DNA of 64,000 nucleotides from Acuticoccus sp965213555 (GCF_965213555.1 NZ_OZ243890.1:2418001-2482000); one strand, 5' to 3'; positions 35,903-45,415 are shown, numbered from the stretch's first letter. Notes: generated by a model not told the origin, from the sequence alone. Program-made: numbers and translations.

Positions 35903-38266
35903 TCAGGCAAGACCCATACCGCCGTCACTAAGAACGTCAACGACCGATTGAGCCAATCGTTCAGCGATGATCCCGTACGTCTCAACGTTGAAGTGGATCG
36001 TGTCGAAGTCCGGCAGCCCCGCCGTCGACGCACCGAGGTAGACCCTGCCGTCGGCGGCGATCAGGTCGTCCTGCCCGTCGCGGACCGCGTCGATGGCGCC
36101 CACGGGGTCGCCGAGCCAGGTGCCCGGGCCCTCCGGGAACGTACCGAGCTCTTGGATGAAGATCGGCACGTCGTCGAACCGCGCCCACAGGTACTGGAAG
36201 ACCTTGAGCGTCGCCGCCTCCATGGCATCTACGATCTCCGCCCCGTTGGAGAAGTCGTTCAAGATGGCGCGCGCGTCGTCCTCGCCCTGCGCCCAGATGA
36301 TGGCGTCGAGGTCCGCGCCGGCGTCGAGGGTCGCCCGGATCGCCGACACCGCCTCGAGGAGCGGCTGTCCGGGCCGGTCCGTCTCGAGGTTCCACCAGAA
36401 CGAGCGGGGGTCGGCGAGCGGGTTCGAGCCGGAGCCGCCGCGCGCGGCCTCGATCACCGTGGGGGTGACGCCGGTCTCGGCGGCGATGGTGTCCGCGAAG
36501 ACTTGGCTCCCGAGGGGCCCCGGGCTCGTGTCGCCGGACGCGCGCGAGAAGTGCCGCTCCGCGTTCGACTGCCCGAGGAAGGCGAACACGTCGAAGTCCC
36601 TGGGGTCGAAGTCCGGCGTCGCATCCGTCGGCGTCAGCGTGATGGTGTCGACGCGGGCGAACTCACCGTCCCGGCGCGTGCCGCTCAGCGTGACGACGTC
36701 GCCCGGCGCGAGGTCGACGTCGAACGTCGCATGGCCGACGAGGACCCCCGCCGAACCCGACCCTCCGACGCCGCTCCAGCTGTCGATCGCCGTGCCGTTG
36801 ACCGCCAGCGTGTAGACGGCAGCCCCATCGCCTTCGTTGAAGTAGGAGACGTCGATCCGGTGGGTCCCTGCCGCGCCCTCGAACACGCCGGAGGCCGTGC
36901 CGCTGGTGGTGGTCTTGATGTTCTCGCCGCCGGACGCCTCGGCGCGCGGCTCGACGACGTAGCCCCCCGCAAGGTCGAGGTCCTCCGCCTCGTTGAGGCC
37001 GACCGCGAGGCGGCCGGGCTCCGGCGGCGGTGCGTCGCTGCGCGCCTTCAAGGTCAGGCTGTCGACCCGCGCGAACTCGCCGGCGTCCTTGGAGCCGGTG
37101 ATCGCGATGGTGTCGCCGTCCTTGAGGGTCACCGGGACGGTGCGGGTCGTGAGCACGCCGGCGCCGCCGGAGCCGCCGACGCCGCTCCACGTCGCGACCA
37201 CGGTGCCGTTGATGGAGAGGCGGTAGTCGGAGGCGCCGTCGCTCTCGTTGAAGTACGACACCACGAGGTCGAACGCGCCGTCGGCACCGTCGTAGACCCC
37301 GCTCGCCGTCCCCGTCCCGGACGCCTTGATGTTCGCCCCGCCGGACGCCTCGGCGCGGGACTCCACCGCGTAGGCCCCTGACAGGTCGAGCGCCTCGGCC
37401 TCGTTGAGGCCCAGGGCGATGCGCCCAGGCGGCGGAGGGGGCGGTGTCGTGCCCCGCTCCTCCAAGGTCAGGCTGTCGATGCGCGCGAACTCGCCGGCGT
37501 TCTTGGAGCCGGTGAGGGAGACGACGTCGCCGTCGGCAAGGTCGAGGGCGATGGTGCGCGTGGTAAGGACGCCCGCGCCCCCCGATCCACCGCGGCCGGC
37601 CCAGGTGTCGACCACCGTGCCGTTCACCGACAGCGAGTAGCTCGATTGCCCGTCGTTCTCGTCGAAGTAGGAGACGACGAGGTTGAATGCGCCGTCGTCG
37701 CCCTCGTAGCGCCCGCGGGCGCTGCCGACCCCCGTCGACTTGATGTTGGCCCCGCCGGAGGCGCCCGATCGCGCCTCGACGACGTAGTCTCCGCCAAGGT
37801 CGAGGTCCTCCGCCTCGATGGTGCCGAGCGCGATCGTCGGCAGTGCGGGGCCGCTGCCATCGTCCGGCACGATGGTGAGGCTATCGAGGCGTGCGTACTC
37901 CCCGGACTCCTTCCGTCCGGTTAGAGCAATCACGTCCCCGTCCTCGAGAAAGACGCCGATCCGTCGCGTCATCAGCGTGCCGGAGGCACCGGCACCGCCG
38001 AGCCCCGTCCAGCTCTCGACCACCGTGCCGTTGATCGCCAGCGTGTACGGGGAGGCGCCATCGGACTCGTTGAAGTAGCCGATGTCCAGGAAGTAGGTCC
38101 CGGCGGAGCCGCTGAACGTGCCCTTTGCGACGCCTGCTCCACTGCCGCCCTTGGCCGCCACGTTGGCATCGCCCGACGCCTCGCTGCGTGCCTCGACGAG
38201 GTAGCTGCCGGAGAGCGCCATGGCCTCGACCTCATTGAGGCCGATCGTCACCGTCTTCACTGCCAT
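35903..38266 (-). CDS. SGNH/sialate-O-acetylesterase-type esterase with four carbohydrate-binding-like repeats
   Basis: 787 residues. Four repeats of about 125 residues lie at ~8–133, 146–268, 283–407 and 419–545. Each begins LNE-EA-L-L-G-Y-VE-R-EASG and ends GEFAR-DSLTL, with NGT-V-W in the middle, a CBM35/CBM6-like beta-sandwich pattern, joined by Pro-rich linkers. Residues ~557–787 are an SGNH hydrolase: FAFLGQSNA (Ser 567), EAARGGSGSNP, WAQGEDDA, and a D-x-x-H dyad in FDTIHFN near 755–758. It probably removes acyl groups from a polysaccharide while bound to it. No N-terminal signal peptide is visible, as with the GH16 protein at 15111. The ATG at 38266 is chosen; an in-frame upstream extension reaches 38329. 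Confidence 0.8.
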   Translation of the reverse strand: MAVKTVTIGLNEVEAMALSGSYLVEARSEASGDANVAAKGGSGAGVAKGTFSGSAGTYFLDIGYFNESDGASPYTLAINGTVVESWTGLGGAGASGTLMTRRIGVFLEDGDVIALTGRKESGEYARLDSLTIVPDDGSGPALPTIALGTIEAEDLDLGGDYVVEARSGASGGANIKSTGVGSARGRYEGDDGAFNLVVSYFDENDGQSSYSLSVNGTVVDTWAGRGGSGGAGVLTTRTIALDLADGDVVSLTGSKNAGEFARIDSLTLEERGTTPPPPPPGRIALGLNEAEALDLSGAYAVESRAEASGGANIKASGTGTASGVYDGADGAFDLVVSYFNESDGASDYRLSINGTVVATWSGVGGSGGAGVLTTRTVPVTLKDGDTIAITGSKDAGEFARVDSLTLKARSDAPPPEPGRLAVGLNEAEDLDLAGGYVVEPRAEASGGENIKTTTSGTASGVFEGAAGTHRIDVSYFNEGDGAAVYTLAVNGTAIDSWSGVGGSGSAGVLVGHATFDVDLAPGDVVTLSGTRRDGEFARVDTITLTPTDATPDFDPRDFDVFAFLGQSNAERHFSRASGDTSPGPLGSQVFADTIAAETGVTPTVIEAARGGSGSNPLADPRSFWWNLETDRPGQPLLEAVSAIRATLDAGADLDAIIWAQGEDDARAILNDFSNGAEIVDAMEAATLKVFQYLWARFDDVPIFIQELGTFPEGPGTWLGDPVGAIDAVRDGQDDLIAADGRVYLGASTAGLPDFDTIHFNVETYGIIAERLAQSVVDVLSDGGMGLA

Positions 38267-38719
38267 ATCCACCACTTGCAGAGGCTTGCCATTGCAGCGT
38301 TGCCCGAGACTGTCCCTGCCATCGCCCAACCCGCAATCGGCGGTGAACGACCGAAACCCTTCGCCACCTTCACATGTGTGGCGCTTCTGTGTATTGGTTT
38401 ACACGAGACGCAAACGTCACGCAACATGATGACTGATTTGCAGAATCACCGACTCGCCACCGAACCAGACGGGCGAGGGCAAGCTACAGCCGTGAGCGAC
38501 CAAGGCGAGATCGGGCGACGGCGGCGCCGTTGAGCCGCAGCGGTCGCGATCGACCGCCCACAGCGACCATCGCTATAGTAATATCAATGAATAACGAGCT
38601 ACATGTGTTTTAGATCAATTTACAAAAGCCTAACCAAGCCATCAAATGTAAACGCACCTTCCCGGATGCCACGGTAGCGCCTGATCGACTGACCTTCGGT
38701 GCCGGCGGGGAGTAGTGCG
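38267..38719. promoter_or_regulatory. Divergent intergenic region between esterase and acyltransferase genes
   Basis: About 450 bases without a supported gene. Bases 38568–38650 are markedly AT-rich for this genome (ATAGTAATATCAATGAATAA; TTTTAGATCAATTTACAAAA), a likely place for promoters serving both divergent genes. No specific -35/-10 pair is claimed. Confidence 0.45.
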
Positions 38720-39937
38720 TTGGATCATCCATATGTGACCCCGACGGCGACACGATCCGGCGGACAGGCGCACGGCGAGATCGCTGGTGCGCGGCCAGCC
38801 GGCTTCTCCGTCGGACTTGAGAGCCTGCGAGGCATCGCGGCGTCGTTGGTGGTGCTGTACCACGCGATGCTCGTCTTCCAAGTCGGCCTGCACGGTGAGC
38901 CGCACCGTACACCGATGGACGTGTCCGACCCCGCGCTCTTCGCGCTGCACGCGCTGATGGCGGTGTTTAACGGACCGAACGCGGTCATCCTGTTCTTCGT
39001 CCTCAGCGGCACCGTGCTGACGCTCTCCCTCGACCGTGCCGGCGCGGTCAGCGGACGTGGCTTGGTCGGGTACTACGTCCGCCGCCTGTTCCGCATCATG
39101 CCGCTGCTCGCGTTCGTCGCCCTGCTGGCGGTCGTGGCGCACCTGATGATCGCAGCACGCGAGCCGCTCAGCACCGGCACGGATTGGATGCAGGCGTACT
39201 ATCGTCACGAGCCCGGGCTCGGCGAGCTGGTGCTCAACGCGATCGGCTGGTCGAACAGCCTCAACTCGCCCACCTGGACGATCCGCATCGAGATCCTCGC
39301 CTCCCTGGTGTTTCCGCTGCTCTACGTCCTGCGCGGATCGCCCGCCATCGTCGCTGCGATGTTGGTCGCCCTGTCGGCACTCGCGTTCGCCAACCTCGAG
39401 CCGGTCCGCTTCCACGTGTTCCTGATCTCGTTCTACCTCGGGGCGCTCATCCCGCTCGTCGCTCCGCGCGTCGAGGCGCTGATGGAGCGTGTCGGACCGT
39501 TCGCGGTCGTGACCGTCGTGGTGGCGGCGATCGGCTTCGCCGCAGCAGCCGAGCGGCTTTACCGGCCGTGGGTCCACGTGGAGCCGGCCCGCGTGCTCCT
39601 CATCAGCGGTGCGGCTGCCGTCCTCGTGTGCGCGGTCTACTGCGGCATCGGTAAGCGCCTGCTCAACACCCGCGTGTTCGCGTTCCTGGGGAAGGTGTCC
39701 TACAGCGTCTACCTCATCCACTTCGGCGTGCTGTTTGCCGTTGCCTACGCCGTTGCGCCGTACCTCCCACAGGAGCTCGACCCATTCTCCGCGGTCGCCG
39801 CGAACGTCGCCCTCGGGATCGTGTGCCTACCCATCACCGTTGCAATGTCGGCGCTCAGCCATCGCCTCGTCGAGAAGCCGTTTCAGAACGTCGGCCGCAC
39901 GGTGTCACGCAAGCTGATCGGTGGCTTAAGGACCTGA
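38720..39937 (+). CDS. Acyltransferase family 3 protein, ExoZ-like
   Basis: About 405 residues with ten predicted membrane helices. The N-terminal signature GLESLRGIAASLVVLYHAML contains the family Arg and His, followed by LFFVLSGTVL and YYVRRLFRIMPLL, typical of O-acyltransferases such as ExoZ, ExoH and OafA. The C-terminal part has FLGKVSYSVYLIHFGVLF. It should acetylate or otherwise acylate the polysaccharide during assembly in the inner membrane. The TTG at 38720 has GGGGAG about seven bases upstream and is preferred; a GTG at 38699 in frame lacks one. ExoZ versus another acyltransferase cannot be resolved by eye. Confidence 0.83.
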   Translation: MDHPYVTPTATRSGGQAHGEIAGARPAGFSVGLESLRGIAASLVVLYHAMLVFQVGLHGEPHRTPMDVSDPALFALHALMAVFNGPNAVILFFVLSGTVLTLSLDRAGAVSGRGLVGYYVRRLFRIMPLLAFVALLAVVAHLMIAAREPLSTGTDWMQAYYRHEPGLGELVLNAIGWSNSLNSPTWTIRIEILASLVFPLLYVLRGSPAIVAAMLVALSALAFANLEPVRFHVFLISFYLGALIPLVAPRVEALMERVGPFAVVTVVVAAIGFAAAAERLYRPWVHVEPARVLLISGAAAVLVCAVYCGIGKRLLNTRVFAFLGKVSYSVYLIHFGVLFAVAYAVAPYLPQELDPFSAVAANVALGIVCLPITVAMSALSHRLVEKPFQNVGRTVSRKLIGGLRT

Positions 39938-40238
39938 TCTGCGGCTCGCAGCAGGAACGCCTAAGAACGGTGCCGCTGCATAAAGAACGAGCGGCCGCCG
40001 CACAACATCTGAACTTAAGCGGTGGCTTGGTCAGCAACACACCTCAAGTTTGGTGTCGGGCGGCCACGGTACGCGTGTTTCTGCCATGCAGTTTGCGGTC
40101 TGGCCGAAACGATACTTGAACCTTATCGTCAATCAACGCTTTACGGTACGGGCGTTGGACGCATCGGGGACGCGCAGGCAAAACGTTGCGCTGCACCTCT
40201 CGTTGAACGCCCCGGGTTGCCGCATCGGGGGATGTAAC
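39938..40238. other. Intergenic region upstream of Crp/Fnr regulator
   Basis: 300 bases with no separate gene. The regulator's frame is open from 40050, but the residues encoded before 40239 show no Crp/Fnr similarity. The sequence CTTAAG occurs twice (near 39926 and 40015). Nothing else was recognised. Confidence 0.35.
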
Positions 40239-41021
40239 GTGGTCGACTCTCATAAGCCGCTGACGCGCCGCCTGTGTGCGCTCTCCGAATGCGACGGAGA
40301 CACGGTCGACGACATCGAAGCGATGCAGACCCTCCTCGAGGTTCGACGCGGCGGCAGTGAGATCTGCCACCAGGGCTCGCGGACGCGGCGGGCCTTCGCG
40401 GTGGTGTCGGGGTGGCTGCTGCGCACGCGCATCCTGAGCGACGGGCGCCGTCAAGTCCTCGGCTTCGTCCTGCCCGGGGACGTCATCAACCTCGCATGGC
40501 ACTCGAACCCGGTGGTGCCGTGCAACATCGAGTGCCTCACCGACGCGACCATCGTCGACATCGGCGCGTTGCGCGAGCACGTGATGAGGTCGCCGTTCAA
40601 CGATCCCGTCTGCGCGGCCGTGCGCAGCAGCTTAGCCATGGACGACGTGGCGATGCTGTCCAGCGTCAGCCGCCTCGCCCGCCAGTCCGCCTACGAGCGC
40701 CTGGCGCTGCTTCTCCTCGACCTGCGCTTCCGCCTGTCCCTCGTCTCCCTCGCGGACGCCACGTCCTTCCACATGCCGGTGACCCAGCAGGTGCTCAGCG
40801 ATGCGCTGGGCCTGAGCATCGTCCACGTCAACCGCACGCTCATGCAGCTTCGACGCGACGGCTTCGTGCAGACGCAGCAGCGCATGCTCATGCTGCCGGA
40901 CCCCGAGGCGCTGGCGCGGCTCGTTGACTATGCGGAGCCCGCCATCACCGACCGCGAGCTTCCCGTGTCGACGCCGAGCAACACGATGCGGTTCCCGCGC
41001 CTGGTGAGCGCGACGGCCTGA
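40239..41021 (+). CDS. Crp/Fnr family transcriptional regulator
   Basis: 260 residues. An N-terminal cyclic-nucleotide-binding-type beta barrel (SRTRRAFAVVSGWLLRTRIL, RRQVLGFVLPGDVINL) joins a dimerisation helix and a C-terminal winged HTH: MPVTQQVLSDALGLSIVHVN with RTLMQLRRDG is the Crp recognition region. The four-Cys pattern of oxygen-sensing FNR is not evident. The GTG at 40239, with GGGG seven bases upstream, is chosen because VDSHKPLTRRL matches the usual start. It is a single gene between the acyltransferase and an orphan response regulator, and a candidate regulator of the polysaccharide locus. Effector unknown. Confidence 0.85.
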   Translation: MVDSHKPLTRRLCALSECDGDTVDDIEAMQTLLEVRRGGSEICHQGSRTRRAFAVVSGWLLRTRILSDGRRQVLGFVLPGDVINLAWHSNPVVPCNIECLTDATIVDIGALREHVMRSPFNDPVCAAVRSSLAMDDVAMLSSVSRLARQSAYERLALLLLDLRFRLSLVSLADATSFHMPVTQQVLSDALGLSIVHVNRTLMQLRRDGFVQTQQRMLMLPDPEALARLVDYAEPAITDRELPVSTPSNTMRFPRLVSATA

Positions 41022-41618
41022 CCGGCGCACCGACGGCCCCCCCAGAGACGGGCCAGCCGTCGGATCTGCGTCCGTCGGACATCGCTCAAGCCGTAAGGTG
41101 CGGGCAGAACCGCGTGTCCGGTCGCGGCTCGCGTCGCTGCAGGGAACGTGCGGTTCGGCCGGACGGCAGCGGTTCGACGCGATCTACACGCAGGTGTTCG
41201 TCTGCCTGCTGTGCCGGCCGCAATGGAGGATCTGCCAGTCCGCCTCGTGTAAGGCGTCGCCATCGGTCGTTCCTGCCACCTCGACCGCATCCAAACCGAT
41301 GTTGAAGCCGATGTCGCGCCTCCGGGGTGAGGGACGGAAACGATCTCCGTCTGCACCACCGCGATGGCGGCGCTCGTCCCGGACTCGGCGAGCGCGGCGG
41401 ACGACAGGTCCAGTCGTGAACACACGATCGACGTTCAGGGCCCGGCTATTCCTCCTAAGGTTGCAGAAAGTTGTTGGAGGATCGGACAACTTCCGCCAAG
41501 TTGGAGGGGCTGGCTCGCGCGTCGCCGAAGCGCTGCAACGACCTGCGGCGCCGCTGCCGTGGCACCTCGGCCCGCGGGCGCAGCGTCGAAGCTGGGACGC
41601 GACGGCGGAGTGGAACGC
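41022..41618. other. Intergenic region upstream of response regulator
   Basis: About 600 bases with no convincing gene; open frames on both strands lack motifs. GTTGGAGG occurs at two nearby places (around 41473 and 41502). The promoter of the response-regulator gene should lie here. Confidence 0.4.
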
Positions 41619-42353
41619 ATGGACGGGGAGCGGCACAGCGAGGGGACTGATGGACCCGCCGCGGGAGAGCTCGTGCTGGTCGTCGACGACGACGTCAACG
41701 CGCGCACTCTGGTCGAGGGGATCGTCGCTCGCGAAGGCTTCAGCGTCGTCGGTGCCAGCGGGGTGGCCGCCGCGGAGGACGTCCTGCGCGCGAGCGACGT
41801 CATCATCGCGTTGCTCGACCTTACGCTGCGAGACGGCAACGGGCTCGACCTCGTCAAGCGATTGTCCCTCGATCCCCTTGTCGGGACCATCATCCTGTCG
41901 GCACGGGCCGACGACACCGACCGGATCATCGGCCTCGAGGTTGGCGCGGACGACTACCTTGCGAAGCCGTTCCACCCACGGGAGCTCGCCGTACGGCTGC
42001 GGCGTCACGCCACGCGGCTGCGCACCATCCGCGAGCTGACGCGGTCACGCGACGACAAGCGCGCCAACATCGGGCCGTGGTCCATCGACGAGCAGCGCCG
42101 CGCCGTGTTCCACGAAAGCGGCGGCCGAGCCGTCGTCTCGGACGCCGAGTTCCGCACGCTGCTGTGCTTGTTCCACGGTCGCGGCCGCGTCCTGTCCCGG
42201 GACACGCTCTACCGTGAGGTTGTCGGTCCTGGCCTGCGCGACCCGCTCGACCGCAGGATCGACGTCTACGTGTCCGGCCTGCGCAAGAAGCTGGCCCTCA
42301 CCAGGCCGAACGCCATTCGGACGGTGCACGGCGTCGGCTACATCCTCGACTAG
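41619..42353 (+). CDS. OmpR/PhoB-family response regulator (orphan)
   Basis: 244 residues. The receiver domain (~16–130) has the acidic triad VVDDD, phospho-acceptor D67 in LLDLTL, and K116 in LAKPF. A winged-helix effector domain follows, with LLCLFHGRGRVLSRDTLYRE, then DRRIDVYVSGLRKKL and IRTVHGVGYIL, the OmpR/PhoB signature. The ATG at 41619 has GGAG about nine bases upstream. No histidine kinase gene is adjacent, so the partner is elsewhere. Its position next to a tRNA and after the exo region does not by itself prove a link with polysaccharide synthesis. Confidence 0.88.
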   Translation: MDGERHSEGTDGPAAGELVLVVDDDVNARTLVEGIVAREGFSVVGASGVAAAEDVLRASDVIIALLDLTLRDGNGLDLVKRLSLDPLVGTIILSARADDTDRIIGLEVGADDYLAKPFHPRELAVRLRRHATRLRTIRELTRSRDDKRANIGPWSIDEQRRAVFHESGGRAVVSDAEFRTLLCLFHGRGRVLSRDTLYREVVGPGLRDPLDRRIDVYVSGLRKKLALTRPNAIRTVHGVGYILD

Positions 42354-42374
42354 CCCCACCGCGATGGTCTCAGC

Positions 42375-42459
42375 TGGTGGAGGGGGTTGGATTCGAACCA
42401 ACGTAGGCATAGCCAGCGGATTTACAGTCCGCCCCCTTTAGCCACTCGGGCACCCCTCC
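42375..42459 (-). tRNA. tRNA-Tyr (anticodon GTA)
   Basis: Read leftward, an 85-base class II tRNA folds with acceptor stem GGAGGGG/CCCCTCC, an anticodon stem-loop CGGACTGTAAATCCG presenting GTA, an extra arm, a T-loop GTTCGAATC, and a genome-encoded CCA at 42375–42377. The GTA anticodon and long variable arm identify tyrosine. Confidence 0.95.
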
Positions 42460-42525
42460 CGCGCGAGGCGGCGTGGTAGGCCGTGGTCGGACCAATGTCA
42501 ACGACGGGAGGCTTGGGGCCGCGCC

Positions 42526-43248
42526 ATGGCACGAGCGGACGAGGACGAGCCCTACTGGCTGTTCGGCCTGCACGCGGTCCGCACGGCGCTCGCCAACCCG
42601 CGCCGAGAGGTGCATCGCTTCATCGCGACCACGAACGCGCTACGGCGGCTGGAGCCCCTGCCGCGCGGCGTGGTCGCTGAGAAGGTGGACGTGCGCGTGC
42701 TGAACCGATTGCTCGGGGACGTGGTGCACCAGGGAGCGGCGATCCACGTGTCGCCGCTGCCGACGGTGGAGCTCGACGCGCTCGCGGACGGGCGCCTCGT
42801 CCTGTGCCTCGACCACGTCACCGATCCGCACAACGTCGGAGCGATCCTGCGCTCGGCGGCCGCGTTCCGCGCCGACGGCGTCGTCCTCACCCGCCGTCAC
42901 AGCGCCTCCGAGGGCGGGGCGCTCGCCAAGTCGGCGTCCGGCGCCCTCGACCTGGTGCCCATCGCGGTGGTGACCAACCTGTCGCGTGCCCTGGGCGAGC
43001 TGCGCGAGGCGGGCTACGCCACCGCTGCGCTCGACAGCGAGGCCGATGTGCCGCTCGACGCCCTCACGCCCTCCGCGCGCTGGGCGTTCGTGCTCGGCGC
43101 GGAGGGCAAGGGCGTGCGTCCGGGGGTGCGCGAGGCATGCGACGTCGTTGCCGCCATCGAGGCTCCGGGCGCCCTCGCGTCGCTCAACGTATCGAACGCC
43201 GCGGCGATCACCCTTTACACCGCGCAGGCGCGGCTCCTCACCCGATGA
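42526..43248 (+). CDS. rlmB: 23S rRNA (guanosine-2'-O-)-methyltransferase RlmB
   Basis: 240-residue SpoU-type trefoil-knot methyltransferase that methylates G2251 of 23S rRNA in the E. coli case. The N-terminal substrate-binding domain begins LFGLHAVRTALANP. The catalytic domain has motif 1 LDHVTDPHNVGAILRSAAAF near residues 95–115, motif 2 VLGAEGKGVR and motif 3 LASLNVSNAAAI, with SAM bound in the knot. The length is normal for the family. It stands alone between tRNA-Tyr and a convergent small gene. Confidence 0.93.
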   Translation: MARADEDEPYWLFGLHAVRTALANPRREVHRFIATTNALRRLEPLPRGVVAEKVDVRVLNRLLGDVVHQGAAIHVSPLPTVELDALADGRLVLCLDHVTDPHNVGAILRSAAAFRADGVVLTRRHSASEGGALAKSASGALDLVPIAVVTNLSRALGELREAGYATAALDSEADVPLDALTPSARWAFVLGAEGKGVRPGVREACDVVAAIEAPGALASLNVSNAAAITLYTAQARLLTR

Positions 43249-43263
43249 GCCGGCTGGCGTGCG

Positions 43264-43620
43264 TCAGAAGCACATCCGCACGCCGTTCGGCGTGACGACG
43301 GTCCCCGTGCGCGGGTTGAACGTGTCCCAGCGCGCCTCGCAGTACGCGTACCAGGCGGGCGTGTAGGGCTTGACCGTCGGGCGTCGGTTCAGCGGCAGAA
43401 GGAAGTTGACCGTCGGCGTCACCGGCTGCGTGAAGTACCAGTAGCCCTTGCGGGGCGGGCGCTCCTCGCGCACCGACCACGGCTCGTACCGGCCGAAGTG
43501 GCGCGGCGCGCCGTAGGGCTTTCCGGTGTAGTGATCGAAGCCGAGGTCCGCTGCATGGACGACGGACGCGCTGCCCGTAGCAAGGAGGACGCACGCGAAA
43601 AAGGTGACGAACGCCCGCAT
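43264..43620 (-). CDS. Small secreted BA14K-like protein
   Basis: 118 residues. A clear signal peptide (MRAFVTFFACVLLATGSASV, cleavage near VHAAD) is followed by a Tyr/Trp/Pro-rich mature region ending CEARWDTFNPRTGTVVTPNG with a last Cys two residues from the end. The C-terminal pattern, Cys-x4–6-FdPxTGT-x-n-G-x-x-x-C, resembles the BA14K family of alphaproteobacterial secreted proteins. The start ATG at 43620 has GGAGGG directly upstream. The function is unknown; BA14K proteins are surface antigens with lectin-like behaviour in Brucella. It is convergent with rlmB, only 15 bases apart. Confidence 0.65.
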   Translation of the reverse strand: MRAFVTFFACVLLATGSASVVHAADLGFDHYTGKPYGAPRHFGRYEPWSVREERPPRKGYWYFTQPVTPTVNFLLPLNRRPTVKPYTPAWYAYCEARWDTFNPRTGTVVTPNGVRMCF

Positions 43621-43735
43621 GATCCCTCCGACGACGCTCCCGCGGCGGGCTGACCCTGTCGCAACGCGCCGTCCCGTGCAACGGGCAACGTTGACGGTGC
43701 CGTGCGAGGGCACGATAACGTTGCACAAATCGCAC

Positions 43736-43811
<76 letters not shown>

Positions 43812-44079
43812 ATGAGTTCGACGGTGGGGTCGCTGATGAAGCACTCCTGGTGCTTCGACGGGGCGCCACAGCGGCGCAGCTTGCTGAAGCGAAGGTTTAC
43901 ACCCACCTCCGACGGCCGGTTTCACACCTTCACAACGATTGGTCTGAACAAAGCGCGCCCGCTCGAGAGTTGCTGCCGGCTGCATCGAACAGCTTGCCAG
44001 CTAGGACCAACCCTTGCGTGCAGACAACTCCATTTAGGACCTGGGCGTCACCGCTGATCGCTGTCGATCCATCGGCGTA

Positions 44080-44977
44080 GTGCCAGGGATCACGTCGCGG
44101 GACCACCGCGCCCTGTCGTTTGGTCAAGCCTTCCTCCGCCTGACGGGTCATGAGCCGCTGCCATGGCAACGGCGGCTCTACGAGCGCTTCTGCGCCGGCC
44201 GGCGACCGAAGTCGATCGACCTGCCGACCGGCCTCGGGAAGACGAGTGTGGTAGCGATCTGGTCGCTGAACCACCGGGCGCCGCTCCCCCGACGCCTCGT
44301 CTACGTCGTCGACCGTCGCACCGTGGTCGACCCGGCCACGCGAGAAGCCGAGCGTCTTGTCGAAACGCCTTTGACGCCGTCGGCAGATGTCCCCCCCATC
44401 TCGACCCTACGCGGCAACCTTGCCGACAACAGGGAATGGCTCGCCGACCCGGGGCATCCGGCCGTCGTCGTCGGTACCGTCGACATGATCGGCTCCCGGC
44501 TCCTCTTTTCGGGCTACGGCGTGAGCCGCGCAATGCGCTCGTTCCACGCCGGGCTCCTCGGGATGGATACGCTTCTCGTCCTGGATGAGGCACATCTCGC
44601 GGCACTCTTCGAGGCACTCCTGCGCACGCTCGAGGTTATGACCGGTGACAACGGGGTCAAACTGACGACGCTGTCGGCGACGGGCACGAACACACCCGAT
44701 TTCACGCTGGATGCGGACGATGGCAGGCACCCCGTCGTCCAGGCTCGGGTGAATGCCAGCAAGCGCCCGGCCATCCGCGAGCCATCCAAGCCGGATGGGA
44801 AGACGATCGCGCAGCAGGCAATGGCACTTTGCGGTTCGGCGCCGGCCCGCGTCGCTGTCCCTATCGAGCCGCGATCTGGCGCGCAGGGTCGCAGCGGAGA
44901 TCGCCAAGCGGGACAAGACCGCCAGCGTCACGATGCTCGTCGGCGGAAGGGCGATGCGAGGCACGGGAGGCGCCCGA
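44080..44977 (+). pseudogene. cas3: Type I-G (formerly I-U) CRISPR helicase Cas3, truncated and frameshifted
   Basis: The first ~200 codons read as a clean SF2 helicase start: FGQAFLRLTGHEPLPWQRRL, then SIDLPTGLGKTSVVAIWSLN (Walker A), RRLVYVVDRRTVVD, VLDEAHLAALF (DEAH box) and TLSATG (motif III). This opening, with the helicase beginning right at the N-terminus, is that of type I-G Cas3. After ~codon 260 similarity breaks. A different frame (DLARRVAAEIAKRDKTASVT) seems to continue helicase domain 2, and the C-terminal HD nuclease is missing. No CRISPR array or cas1/cas2 is seen nearby. It should be non-functional. Confidence 0.72.
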
Positions 44978-45237
44978 TGGCGGTCAGTGAGATCCCCGTG
45001 GACCTTGCCAATCCGGGCCAGGTCTTCGCCTGCCTCGGCTTCATGGAGGCGCATCGGCGACCGACCCTCCCGAGACCCCGAAATCCTGATCGGCGGGGCG
45101 ATGGCGACGTTCGTCTGGAGCGGGGCGGAGACGTCGGCGCGCTCGCCGCCGCCTGCCGATGGCGGACGTCGGCGCGCTTCCGCCTGGAGGCGGACGGGGA
45201 CGAGGCCCCTGTCCCGCACGTCCTGCGGCGCCGGGCG
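44978..45237 (+). pseudogene. Csb3-like type I-G Cas protein remnant
   Basis: Begins MAVSEIPVDLANPGQVFACL with GFMEAHRR, a close likeness to the N-terminus of Csb3 proteins of type I-G loci. Similarity resumes in the frame of the broken cas3 with ARFRLEADGDEAPVPHVL. Only about 85 codons remain, with an internal frame change and deletion, and the piece ends abruptly at a GAPDH fragment on the other strand. The family assignment rests on short motifs and is moderate. Confidence 0.5.
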
Positions 45238-45415
45238 TAGCCCCACTCGTTGTCGTACCAGGCGTAGACCTTCACCTGCGTGCCGTTGACCACCATCGTC
45301 GACAGCCCATCGACGATCGCTGAGCGTGGATCGTTGACGTAGTCCGAACAGACCCGCGGCTGCTCCTCGTATCCAAGGACGCCCGAGAGGCGTCCGCCAA
45401 GACGGGCGCAACGTC
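45238..45415 (-). pseudogene. C-terminal fragment of glyceraldehyde-3-phosphate dehydrogenase
   Basis: Read leftward, about 58 codons give GVLGYEEQPRVCSDYVNDPR, then SAIVDGLSTMVVNGTQVKVY and AWYDNEWGYA, the well-known C-terminal stretch of GAPDH. NGTQVKVYAWYDNEWGY is most like the GAPDH found beside arsJ in arsenic resistance loci, which suits the neighbouring arsenite-oxidase remnant. The N-terminal four fifths, including the catalytic Cys, are missing. Confidence 0.65.
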
